64,000 nucleotides of DNA from NCBI GenBank assembly GCA_046347635.1, contig JAXMFT010000007.1, positions 177,580-241,579 of the forward strand, read 5' to 3'. The position numbers and the translations under genes were made by a program. The notes below the pieces were generated by a model. It was not told the origin of the DNA and did not search any database. It saw only the letters and a list, made by a program, of their open reading frames with translations. This DNA is from JAGVSZ01 sp019137045 (GTDB taxonomy: Bacteria > Pseudomonadota > Gammaproteobacteria > Burkholderiales > SG8-39). This document shows positions 1 through 7,905 of this stretch, one piece after another. Numbering within the stretch: position 1 is the first letter of the stretch; each line of letters opens with the position of its first letter.

Positions 1-174
1 GTGGCCCAGCTCCTCGGGGGGCTGCGCGCCAGCATGGGCTACCTCGGCTGCGGGACGATCGACGAGGTGCGGAGCCGCGCCGAGTTCGTCGAGATCTCGA
101 GCGCCGGAATCCGCGAGTCGCACGTTCACGACGTGCAGATCGTGAAGGAAGCGCCGAACTACCGCGTCGAGTGA
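1..174 (+). CDS. guaB: IMP dehydrogenase, C-terminal end (partial)
   Basis: The window opens inside this gene, so only the last 57 codons are present. The readable end has the typical IMP dehydrogenase tail: GGLRASMGYLGCGTIDE, then ISSAGIRESHVHDVQI and KEAPNY. The family oxidises IMP to XMP with NAD, the step before GuaA. The stop codon overlaps the GTG start of guaA in a GTGA junction, which indicates a guaBA operon with coupled translation. The start, the CBS domains and the catalytic cysteine lie outside the window. Confidence 0.95.
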   Translation: MAQLLGGLRASMGYLGCGTIDEVRSRAEFVEISSAGIRESHVHDVQIVKEAPNYRVE

Positions 175-1745
175 GCCCCTTGGCGCACGAGCGGATCCTC
201 ATCCTCGACTTCGGTGCCCAGTACTCGCAGCTGATCGCGCGCCGCGTGCGCGAGGCGCACGTGTACTGCGAGCTGCATCCCCACGACGTCTCCGACGCGT
301 TCGTGCGCGATTTCCGTCCGCGCGGCGTCATTCTTTCGGGCGGCCCGGCGTCGGTGTACGAGCAGGAGACGCCGCGCGCGCCCGACGCCGTCTGGAACCT
401 GGGCGTCCCGGTGCTCGGCATCTGCTACGGGATGCAGACGATGGCTGCCCAGCTCGGCGGGAAGGTCGAGGGCGCGCAGCTGCGCGAGTTCGGCTACGCC
501 GAAGTGCGCGCGCGCGGCCACTCGAAGCTCCTCGCAGGGATCCAGGACCGCGCGAACGCGGAAGGTCACGGCCTGCTCGACGTGTGGATGAGCCACGGCG
601 ACAAGGTGATCGACCTGCCCGCGGGGTTCAAGCTGATCGCGAGCAGCACGGCCTGCCCGATCGCCGGGATGGCGGACGAGGCGCGCGGCTTCTACGGCGT
701 GCAGTTCCATCCCGAAGTCACACACACGCGCCAGGGCGCGGCGCTCCTGCGGCGCTTCGTCCACGACATCTGCGGGTGCCGCGGCGACTGGAACATGGGC
801 GACTACATCGGCGAAGCGGTCGCCCGCATCCGCGCGCAGGTCGGGAAGGAAGAGGTGATCCTCGGCCTGTCCGGCGGCGTCGACTCGTCGGTGGCCGCGG
901 CGCTGATCCACCGCGCGCTCGGCGACCAGCTCACCTGCATCTTCGTCGACACGGGTCTGCTGCGGAAGAACGAGGCGCAGCAGGTCATGGAGACTTTCGC
1001 GCGACACCTCGGCGTGAAGGTGGACATGGTCGATGCGTCCGCGCGCTTCATGCGCGCGCTCGAAGGCGTCGAGGACCCGGAGGAGAAGCGCAAGATCATC
1101 GGGCGCGAGTTCGTGCACGTCTTCCAGGACGAGGCTGCGCGGCTGCCGAACGCGAGGTGGCTCGCGCAGGGAACGATCTACCCGGACGTGATCGAGTCGG
1201 CGGGCGCGAAGACGAAGAAGGCGCACACCATCAAGTCGCATCACAACGTCGGCGGCCTGCCCGAGACGCTGCACCTCAAGCTCCTCGAGCCGCTGCGGGA
1301 GCTGTTCAAGGACGAGGTGCGCGAGCTCGGCCTCGCGCTCGGGCTGCCGCGCGAGATGATCATGCGCCACCCTTTCCCGGGGCCGGGACTGGGCGTGCGC
1401 ATCCTGGGTGCGGTGAAACGGGAGTACGCCGACCTGCTGCGCGAGGCCGACGCGATCTTCATCGACGAGCTGAGGGCCGCGGGGTGGTACGACACCACAG
1501 CCCAGGCGTTTGCTGTGTTCCTGCCGGTACGGTCGGTGGGCGTGATGGGCGACGGGCGGACCTACGAGCACGTCGTCGCCCTGCGCGCGGTGCAGACCAC
1601 CGACTTCATGACGGCGCACGTGGCACCGCTACCGCAAGACTTGCTGGCGCGCGTCGCGAACCGGATCATCAACGAGGTACGCGGCATCAACCGCGTCGTC
1701 TACGACGTCTCGAGCAAGCCGCCGGCGACGATCGAGTGGGAGTAG
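171..1745 (+). CDS. guaA: GMP synthase (glutamine-hydrolysing)
   Basis: This 524-residue protein converts XMP to GMP using glutamine and ATP in the cytosol. Residues 1-200 are a class I glutamine amidotransferase domain with the nucleophile in GICYGMQ (Cys85) and the His180/Glu182 pair in QFHPEVTH. An ATP-pyrophosphatase domain follows with the P-loop GLSGGVDSSV (about 231-240), then the GMP synthase dimerisation domain ending in KPPATIEWE. The length matches the family. The GTG start at 171 overlaps the guaB stop; a TTG at 180 is a weaker alternative. Confidence 0.98.
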   Translation: MSPLAHERILILDFGAQYSQLIARRVREAHVYCELHPHDVSDAFVRDFRPRGVILSGGPASVYEQETPRAPDAVWNLGVPVLGICYGMQTMAAQLGGKVEGAQLREFGYAEVRARGHSKLLAGIQDRANAEGHGLLDVWMSHGDKVIDLPAGFKLIASSTACPIAGMADEARGFYGVQFHPEVTHTRQGAALLRRFVHDICGCRGDWNMGDYIGEAVARIRAQVGKEEVILGLSGGVDSSVAAALIHRALGDQLTCIFVDTGLLRKNEAQQVMETFARHLGVKVDMVDASARFMRALEGVEDPEEKRKIIGREFVHVFQDEAARLPNARWLAQGTIYPDVIESAGAKTKKAHTIKSHHNVGGLPETLHLKLLEPLRELFKDEVRELGLALGLPREMIMRHPFPGPGLGVRILGAVKREYADLLREADAIFIDELRAAGWYDTTAQAFAVFLPVRSVGVMGDGRTYEHVVALRAVQTTDFMTAHVAPLPQDLLARVANRIINEVRGINRVVYDVSSKPPATIEWE

Positions 1746-1753
1746 GGGGCGCT

Positions 1754-2257
1754 CTACCGCCCGCCTTGCGGCTGCAGCACCGGGTCGCGCCCTTCCGTGA
1801 TCAGCGCACAGTGCAGTTCGACCGGCTGCGCCTTCACCGCCTGGGCGACGTCGCCGTCGATGAGGTCACAGCTCAGGATGTTGTCCGCGTGGCTCAGGCG
1901 CGACGAAAAGGCGTTGACGTTGACCTTCGGCGCGCCCCGGGTCCAGTGCAGCCGGTAGGTCTTGACCCCCTGGCCGGTGAGGCGGGCAGGCCCGCCGCGT
2001 GCAGGTAAGCGGAGTTCCTCTCCGCCGAGGTCGATCTGGCCGACCTCGTTGGCATGCCTGGCCGCCGCAGGAGTCGGGTCGCCGTAGTACCGCGCCGACA
2101 CGGTGATCCCTTCCTTCGTCTTCTGCAACGCCGCTGCCGCCCTGGGCGACAGCGTGACGTTCACGTCGAAGCCCAGCGGCTCGGCGTCCGCGGCGGCCGC
2201 GTGCCGGGCGAGGGCGGCGATTACGCAGCAGGCCAAGGCCAGAGTCGTGCATTTCAT
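1754..2257 (-). CDS. Hypothetical exported protein
   Basis: I do not recognise this 167-residue protein. It starts with a clear signal peptide (MKCTTLALACCVIAALA, then a small-residue AAAA cleavage region), so it is probably periplasmic. The mature part has mixed beta-type composition, with LGGEELRLPA and a Cys pair (CDL, HCALI) that could form a disulfide. I chose the ATG at 2257 because GAGGAG sits just upstream and the longer frame adds only a non-signal extension. It converges on guaA with an 8-base gap. The function is unknown. Confidence 0.6.
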   Translation of the reverse strand: MKCTTLALACCVIAALARHAAAADAEPLGFDVNVTLSPRAAAALQKTKEGITVSARYYGDPTPAAARHANEVGQIDLGGEELRLPARGGPARLTGQGVKTYRLHWTRGAPKVNVNAFSSRLSHADNILSCDLIDGDVAQAVKAQPVELHCALITEGRDPVLQPQGGR

Positions 2258-2462
2258 GAGCGAGGCTCCTCGTGTCTGCATCCGCAGCGGCGCGGGCCGC
2301 GCTGCCGCTCAGCCATCGATCGGCGGCGGCAGCGCTCTGTCGCGCGGGCAGCGGCTCAACGGCGGGATCCGGCCCGAATGAACGCGCGTGATGCGCCGGG
2401 TCTGGTCGTCGGAGTCCGCCATCAGGCACGCGCAGCGCTTCTCACGCCGCCCCTCGGAGCGT

Positions 2463-3254
2463 TCAGAAGCACCATGCGCGCAACCGGGACTGGCCCCCGA
2501 TCAGCACTTCGAGCTCGGCGCGTGCGCCTTTGGGCGTGTCCGGGCCGCAGCCCGGCTCGCCGACCACGTAGTCGACGTTGCCGTTGCGAAAGCGCCAGAT
2601 GCGGTGGAAGCAGGCGCCGGTGCCTTCGCCACCGGCCTTGCCCACGAGCTGCAGCGCCGGGGTGTCGGGTGGCGCATGCGGCTTGTTCCACGAGCGGTAG
2701 CGCGGGGCCGTGTCTTCGCGACCGTCGATCACGATATGGAACTTGTCGGTGCTGCAGGCAAGCAGCGGCTTTGCTTCCGCCGCCTGCGCCGGTGCCCGCG
2801 CCGGCGCGCCGCCGGGGACGTTGACGGTAGTCACGCGAAACTGCTGGCCTTTCCCGGTGTCGGTCAGGTTGACCCAGACCTCGCCGTCCCCGTACATCAC
2901 GCCGTCGGCATTGCAGAACAGCGCCTCGGGCTTCTGCTTTGCCACGGCGGCGCGCACCGCCGGCCCGAAGGCCTGGGCGAAGTGCGATTGCAGCGCGGCG
3001 GCGTTGTCCAGCGACACGCGGCTGCCGTCGGCGTGGTTCAGCCGCAGCGGAAAGTGCACCAGCAGCGCCAGCGCCGACGCATCCTGCTGCTCGAGCGCGG
3101 TGCTGAAGGCGCTGTCGAAGCGCAGGAAATCGGCCCTGCTCTTGACGCCGAGGACGGCCAGGTCGCAGCCGTCACCGAGCCGCGTGTCGGCGCGCACGGG
3201 CATCGACGCGGCGAGCACGGACAGCAGCAGGATCGGAACGAGCTTCGAGCGCAT
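2463..3254 (-). CDS. Hypothetical exported protein
   Basis: This is a 263-residue protein of unknown function. The start at 3254 gives a signal peptide (MRSKLVPILLLSVLAASMPVRA) preceded by a purine-rich GAAGGAAAG. The mature part contains LEQQDASALALLVHFPLRLN and SLDNAAALQSHFAQAFG, which resemble small periplasmic NTF2-like or DUF4019-type folds, but this is only an impression. Several Cys residues (GDGC, LFCNAD, LLACST, GACFHR, GEPGCG) suggest disulfides. The gene lies in an accessory patch next to IS relics. Confidence 0.55.
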   Translation of the reverse strand: MRSKLVPILLLSVLAASMPVRADTRLGDGCDLAVLGVKSRADFLRFDSAFSTALEQQDASALALLVHFPLRLNHADGSRVSLDNAAALQSHFAQAFGPAVRAAVAKQKPEALFCNADGVMYGDGEVWVNLTDTGKGQQFRVTTVNVPGGAPARAPAQAAEAKPLLACSTDKFHIVIDGREDTAPRYRSWNKPHAPPDTPALQLVGKAGGEGTGACFHRIWRFRNGNVDYVVGEPGCGPDTPKGARAELEVLIGGQSRLRAWCF

Positions 3255-3325
3255 GCGAGTCTTTCCTTCAGGAGGCCGGCTCGCCGTGGTGCGGCTTGCC
3301 AGCGGTCCATCGGCCGGTTGCGAAC

Positions 3326-3796
3326 CTACAGCCTGGCACCCCATTCGGTACCCTCGAACCAGTACGCGCTGCGCGCCGGCAGCCAGCCCGAGGTGCGCTC
3401 GAAGGTGATCCACGCATTGAGCACGCGCAGCAGGCCGGCATCGTCCACGCGCAGGGCGAGCGCATGTGCGGTGCGCGCCAGCGGCACGCCGTCCAGCACC
3501 CGCAACTGCTCGGGATAGGTGCGCTCCAGCGCCAGCGGCAGCGGCGCCTCGGCTACGTAGGCGGCGAGCTTGCCTTCGCGCAGCGCGGCAATCGCCGCGT
3601 TCTGGTCGTCGACCTCGACCAGCTGCGCCCCCGGCAGGCCGCGGCGCGCGAAGTCGGCGCTGACGGTACCGGCGAGCGCACCGACCTTCGCCTGCGGCAG
3701 CTTGCCGAGCTCGGCCAGCCCGCCGCCCGGCAGGCTGGTGCGGTGGACGACGACGACGTCGACGTCGAATTCGCCGATCGGATCGCTGAGCAGCAC
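3326..3796 (-). pseudogene. Solute-binding protein (SBP_bac_3-like), N-terminally truncated
   Basis: The readable C-terminal part contains GALAGTVSADFARRGLPGAQ, NAAIAALREGKLAAYVAEAP and a closing ITFERTSGWLPARSAYWFEG. This pattern matches lobe 2 and the tail of family-3 extracellular solute-binding proteins. Full-length members are about 250-280 residues; only about 156 remain, with no signal peptide. The frame runs straight into the end of an IS relic at about 3797, so the 5' part was probably lost or displaced by the insertion. A GTG at 3796 is in frame but is unlikely to be a native start. Confidence 0.6.
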
Positions 3797-4041
3797 GATT
3801 TTCGGGAAAGATCCGGGTTTGAGTCAGGCTGCCATCGGCAACTGACTCGTTGACAAAATTCTACGACACCTCGAGTTCCGCCGGCGGCACGTTGCCGATC
3901 GGTTCCGGCACGCGGCGATGATTGAGCCCATCGATCCCGTCCGGGGCGGCGCAGTCCACTGCATCGAGATGCCGTCACGGCCCGCGATGATGCATGACCT
4001 CGGTCCTGAACAGCCCGATGATCGTCTCGGCCAACGCGTGG
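3797..4041 (-). mobile_element. IS3-type element relic, copy 1: transposase C-terminus plus right end
   Basis: On the minus strand this stretch reads as the degenerate C-terminal end of an IS3-family OrfB integrase. LAETIIGLFRTEV is followed, after a frame change, by DGLNHRRVPEPIGNVPPAE and a TAG stop at 3861-3863. The region beyond the stop (3797-3860) matches the region beyond the transposase fragment of copy 2 at 4958. Only the 3' part of the element is left, so it is inactive. Its outer edge abuts the truncated solute-binding protein gene. The similarity to copy 2 ends near 4040. Confidence 0.65.
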
Positions 4042-4223
4042 CGCTCGATCCGCGCCAGGGTCGGTGCGCCGGTCAAGGAACGGCGCTTGGCGGCGCAACT
4101 CCCCGATGGGAGTCGCGGCGGCCGCGTTGGACGTTGAGGGCGTCTGTGCGGTCTGGAGTGCGGCACCCAGGCTGCGGCCGGCGCCAGCAGCGGCGATCGA
4201 AGTCTCGGCATGGCCAGGCTCCT
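4042..4223. other. Unassigned stretch between IS relic copy 1 and the DUF3011-type gene
   Basis: No convincing gene, RNA or terminator is visible here. Minus-strand frames run through it, but they have no recognisable domain and look like debris at the edge of the IS relic. Confidence 0.4.
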
Positions 4224-4856
4224 TCAGTTGCGGTAGAGGTCGAAGCCGCTACGGCCTTCGCCGACCAGCTTGATGCCGCCGCGCGTACGCACGACGCTGT
4301 ATTCGCGATTGCCGATCCAAGCCTCGGTGCCGCGCACCTGGCCCGAGAACTCGCGGCTGCCCTGGTAGCCGTCGATCCGGCCCCTGCGGTCGATCGCGAG
4401 TTCGATCTGCAGGCCGTTGTCGACATCCTGCCCGGCAAAGCGGCCGATTACCCAGTCCGGCACGTTGGAGGCGGGCGAGTCGTGGCTAACGGAGTCGTGC
4501 TCGCCCGATGAATGGTGCGACTGCGAGTTGACCAGCGCCGCGATGATGAGCGCGCCGACCACGGCTGCGGCGGCGCCGTCAGCGCCGTGGCTTGAATGAT
4601 GATCGTGCCCGTAGCGGAATCTCGCAGCGCAACCGTTGTCGACCCAGATGCCGCGCGCATCGTAGCCCCAGCTTCGTCCGTAGTTGCAGGCCGCACGCGA
4701 AGACTGCTGCAGCAGCTGCACGTTATTGCCGGTATCGGCTGGGCAGAAGTTGTATCGGTACCCCGGGCTTCGGCATTCCAGCTCGCCGGCGGCCTGGGCT
4801 GGCGCGGTGGCGAGCACGCCTGCCACGGCCGCTACGATCATCCAGGTCTTGTTCAT
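4224..4856 (-). CDS. DUF3011-like exported protein
   Basis: The gene encodes 210 residues with a signal peptide (MNKTWMIVAAVAGVLATAPA, then QAA). The mature protein starts with a Cys-rich segment containing ECRSPGYRYNFCPAD, ACNYGRSWGYDARGIWVDNG and CAARF. This resembles the DUF3011 repeat seen in small secreted proteins. A hydrophobic AAAAVVGALIIAALV follows (about 95-110), then a beta-rich tail (VIGRFAGQDVDNGLQIELAI). The ATG at 4856 has GAGGA a few bases upstream. It sits between two relics of the same IS and may have moved with them. The molecular role is unknown. Confidence 0.6.
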   Translation of the reverse strand: MNKTWMIVAAVAGVLATAPAQAAGELECRSPGYRYNFCPADTGNNVQLLQQSSRAACNYGRSWGYDARGIWVDNGCAARFRYGHDHHSSHGADGAAAAVVGALIIAALVNSQSHHSSGEHDSVSHDSPASNVPDWVIGRFAGQDVDNGLQIELAIDRRGRIDGYQGSREFSGQVRGTEAWIGNREYSVVRTRGGIKLVGEGRSGFDLYRN

Positions 4857-4957
4857 ATCGCGTCCTCGTTCGAAGGTCAGGCCGTCGTTGAAGTCCAAGC
4901 CGACCGCTACCCCTTCCTTGTGGAATCGAGATCGTGGACGATCAGCGAGGTGGAATG

Positions 4958-5288
4958 AGCGCCCCGGATTTTCCGAAGACCTCCGGGTTTGAGTCAAGCT
5001 GCAATCGGCAACTGACCCGTTGACAGATCGTGCTGCGCCTCGAGTCTGCCGGCGGTACGTTGCCGATCGGTTCCGGCATCCGGCGATGACTGAGCCCATC
5101 GATCCATTCCGGGGCGGCGTAGTCCGCTGCATCGAGATGGCGCCACGGCTCGCGATGACGAATGCCCTTGGGCTTGAACAGCCCGACGATCGTCTCGGCC
5201 AACGCGTTGTCGTAAGGGGTCCCGACGCTGGTCACCGACGGCTCGGCGCCGGCTAGGGCCAGTCGCCCCGAGTAGCGAATCTCGATGG
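4958..5288 (-). mobile_element. IS3-type element relic, copy 2: transposase C-terminus plus right end
   Basis: Minus-strand translation gives the C-terminal catalytic core and tail of an IS3-family OrfB integrase: IRYSGRLALAGAEPSVTSVG, TPYDNALAETIVGLFKPKG, WRHLDAADYAAPEWIDGL and RMPEPIGNVPPAD. The NALAE segment carries the last acidic residue of the DDE triad. Upstream, beyond about 5288, the transposase similarity stops, so the N-terminal two thirds and the left end are missing. The distal part (4958-5207) is a direct repeat of 3797-4040 and includes the putative right end. Confidence 0.7.
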
Positions 5289-5601
5289 GTCGGTTCAGAC
5301 TACGTCGCTGTAGTGGCGCCGAGGGGAAGGGCCGACGCCACCAGAGTGGAAAGGGGTGACGAGCCCCTACCTGAGAGCGCGCCCCTGAGCGGCGCCCCGG
5401 CCTCACGCGCGGCTCTCGGCACCCGCACGGACTGAAACGTTCACCTTCGACCGGGTTCAGCGGATCACGCTATGCTGCGCCGTACCCGAGCATCACGCTC
5501 AGCGCCGCAGCGGCGACGCGCGCCTCCGGCTTTGCCTGCCGCCGAACCGGCTCGATGAGATCCAGCGGCGCAGCTCTCCTGCGCCTGTCCTGATGTGAAA
5601 C
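5289..5601. other. Intergenic region upstream of the MFS gene
   Basis: I see no supported gene here. The minus-strand frame continuing from the IS relic loses transposase similarity. The stretch should hold the promoter of the MFS gene at 5602. TATGCT near 5471 is a possible -10 box but lacks a well-spaced -35 partner. Confidence 0.35.
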
Positions 5602-7035
5602 ATGCGCGATCTGAACACCATTCATGAATCCCGCCCGGCCCGCGGGGCGGCAGCCCCCGCCGGCGAGGATCCGCCCGTCCGCCGCGCGGTGGTGTTCGCG
5701 ATCATCGCCCTGGCACTGCTGATGATGTCGGTCGACTCGACGATCGTCGCGACGGCGCTGCACGCCCTGCAGCACGGCCTGGGAACGTCGATCAACTGGG
5801 CCGGCTGGACCATCACGGCCTACTCGCTCGGCTTCGTGCTGATGCTGCCGATCAGCGGCAAGCTGAGCGAGCGCTACGGCCGCCGCAGGGTGTTCCTCGG
5901 CTCGGTCGTCGCGTTCACCGTGGCCTCGCTGTGCTGCGGTCTGGCCGAGAACATCTACGTGCTGATCGCATTGCGCGCGGTGCAGGCGGCCGGCGGGGCG
6001 GGCCTCACGCCGTCGGCCACCGGCATCGTGGTCGATCATTTCGGCGCGGCGCGCGACCGTGCGGTCAGCCTGTTCGGCAGCATCTTTCCGATCGGCGCGA
6101 TGATCGGGCCGGCGTTCGGCGGGCTCTTCGTGTCGTACTGGACCTGGCGCGGCGTGTTCTTCGTCAACGTGCCGATCGGAATCGCGATCCTCCTCCTGGC
6201 GTGGCGCTACGTCCCGCGCGACCGGCCGCGGGCGAAGGGCGCCCGCTTCGAGATGGATCCCGCCGGGATGGCGCTGCTTGGCGGCGGCCTTCTCGCGGGC
6301 ATGCTGGCCGTGACCTACCTGGGCGAGGAGGGCAGCCGCGCGTTGTCGCCGGCGTTCGTGATCCCGGCAATCGTCGCGATCGTCGCCCTGTGGCTGTTCT
6401 TCCGCCACATCGACCGCTCCGCGCACCCGTTCATCGCCCCGCGCCTGATCCGCGGTCCGGGCTTCGGGTCGGTCAACCTCGTCAACGCGATCTACGGGGG
6501 CATGACGAATGGCGCGATGACGCTCATCCCGCTGTACGCGATCAACCGCTACGGCATCAGCGCGCTCGGTGCCGGGACCCTGCTGGTCGCCCAAGGGGCC
6601 GCCGCGATCGTGCTCTCCATCGTGGCCGCTTTCGCATTGCGGCGCACCGGTCACCGGCTGCCGCTGTACGTCGGCGGCGTAACGATTGCCATCGGCATGC
6701 TGCTGCTCGGACTCGATCCGGCCGCCGGCATTGCGCCCTATGCCTGGTTGACCGCTGCGGCCTTCCTGGTCGGCGCCGGCCGCGGCGCGATCAACCCGGC
6801 GACCCGTAACGCCGGGCTGCAGCTGGCGCCCGAGCATTCCTCGATCCTCGCCGCGCTGCGCAGTGCCTCGCTCCAGATCGGGTCGATCACCGCCGTCTCG
6901 ATCGCCACCGCGATCCTCGCCCGCGTCGCCCACCCCGGTGTCGTTCAAGCCTGGCTCTATGTCCTGGTGGCGCTGCTGCTCGTCGCGGCCTTGCCGCTGG
7001 CGGCCCGCGTACCGGAGCACCACGGTTCCTGGTGA
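5602..7035 (+). CDS. MFS transporter, DHA2-like drug:proton antiporter
   Basis: This is a 477-residue integral membrane protein with about 14 hydrophobic segments. The N-terminal segment AIIALALLMMSVDSTIVATA carries the D-x-T-I-V-x-x-A signature of the DHA2 (EmrB/QacA) subfamily. The loop GKLSERYGRRRVFLG is the MFS motif A. SYWTWRGVFFVNVPIGI, in the middle of the chain, is also typical of DHA2. The family exports drugs or metabolites by proton antiport; the substrate is not predictable here. A second DHA2 transporter lies two genes downstream. Confidence 0.88.
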   Translation: MRDLNTIHESRPARGAAAPAGEDPPVRRAVVFAIIALALLMMSVDSTIVATALHALQHGLGTSINWAGWTITAYSLGFVLMLPISGKLSERYGRRRVFLGSVVAFTVASLCCGLAENIYVLIALRAVQAAGGAGLTPSATGIVVDHFGAARDRAVSLFGSIFPIGAMIGPAFGGLFVSYWTWRGVFFVNVPIGIAILLLAWRYVPRDRPRAKGARFEMDPAGMALLGGGLLAGMLAVTYLGEEGSRALSPAFVIPAIVAIVALWLFFRHIDRSAHPFIAPRLIRGPGFGSVNLVNAIYGGMTNGAMTLIPLYAINRYGISALGAGTLLVAQGAAAIVLSIVAAFALRRTGHRLPLYVGGVTIAIGMLLLGLDPAAGIAPYAWLTAAAFLVGAGRGAINPATRNAGLQLAPEHSSILAALRSASLQIGSITAVSIATAILARVAHPGVVQAWLYVLVALLLVAALPLAARVPEHHGSW

Positions 7036-7202
7036 TCGCGCGCCGTTCACTGGGATTCTGGTAGCCGAGGTGCAATGCGCGCCGAGAAACGCCGCGAACA
7101 CGTGATCAAGGACGATCGCCGCAGCAGCAATCGCCCATGCTGTATTCTCGTCTCGATCGCCCGTCGCCCGATGGGTTCCGCACCCGACCCCATGAGGTGA
7201 GC

Positions 7203-7898
7203 ATGCTCGATTCCCTAGCAGGCAGGAGCGTCGTCGTGACCGGCGGAACCGGCGCGCTCGGCGAGGTCGTCGTCGAGCGCCTGCTGCGAGCCGGAGCGAT
7301 CTGCCACGTGCCGACCCGCCGCAGCGCGGCGCCGCTGGCGCAGCCTGAGCGCCTGCGCAGCGTTGCCGGCGTCGATCTGGCCGACGAGATCGCGGTGGAC
7401 CGCTTCTACGACACGGTGCCCCGGCTCTGGGCCTCGGTCCACCTGGCCGGAGGCTTCACCATGGCGCCCATCGCGGACGCGACGCGCGCGGATTTCTTGC
7501 GCATGATGGAACTGAACGCCCTGACGGTCTTTCTCTGCAGCCGCGCGGCGGCGCGGGCGATGCGCGCGACCGGCGCGGGCGGACGCATCGTCAATGTCTC
7601 GGCGCGCCCCGGACTCGATCCGCGCCACGGGGCCCGAATGGTCGCCTATGCCGCGAGCAAGGCCGCGGTCGCCGCGCTCACGCTGGCGCTGGCCGAAGAG
7701 CTGAAGGGCGAGCGCATTCTGGTCAACGCCATCGCGCCCTCGACCCTGGACACGGCCGCCAACCGCGCAGCGATGCCCGCCGCAGACCCCTCCAGGTGGG
7801 TCACGCCCGCCGCGGCGGCGGAGGCGGTGCTGCAGCTCGTCTCGCCGGCGAACGTGGAGGTCAGCGGCGCGGTGCTGCCGCTCTACGCCCGCGCCTGA
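7203..7898 (+). CDS. Short-chain dehydrogenase/reductase
   Basis: The 231-residue protein has the classical SDR layout. VVVTGGTGALGEVVVERLL is the cofactor-binding glycine motif near the N-terminus. HLAGGFTM stands where most SDRs have NAG, NVSARPG carries the catalytic Ser, and YAASKAAVAAL is the YxxxK motif. The substrate is unknown. I chose ATG 7203 over an upstream in-frame ATG at 7137 because AGGTGAG lies just before it and homologous SDRs start about 10 residues before the glycine motif. It is spaced 7 bases from the next transporter gene, which suggests co-transcription. Confidence 0.85.
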   Translation: MLDSLAGRSVVVTGGTGALGEVVVERLLRAGAICHVPTRRSAAPLAQPERLRSVAGVDLADEIAVDRFYDTVPRLWASVHLAGGFTMAPIADATRADFLRMMELNALTVFLCSRAAARAMRATGAGGRIVNVSARPGLDPRHGARMVAYAASKAAVAALTLALAEELKGERILVNAIAPSTLDTAANRAAMPAADPSRWVTPAAAAEAVLQLVSPANVEVSGAVLPLYARA

Positions 7899-7905
7899 TC
7901 GCCGC

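Noticed and set aside
4042..4223. Minus-strand frame with an Ala/Thr-rich translation near the DUF3011-type gene
   Set aside because: It has no start with a ribosome site, no domain, and it merges with the IS relic through stops and frame changes.
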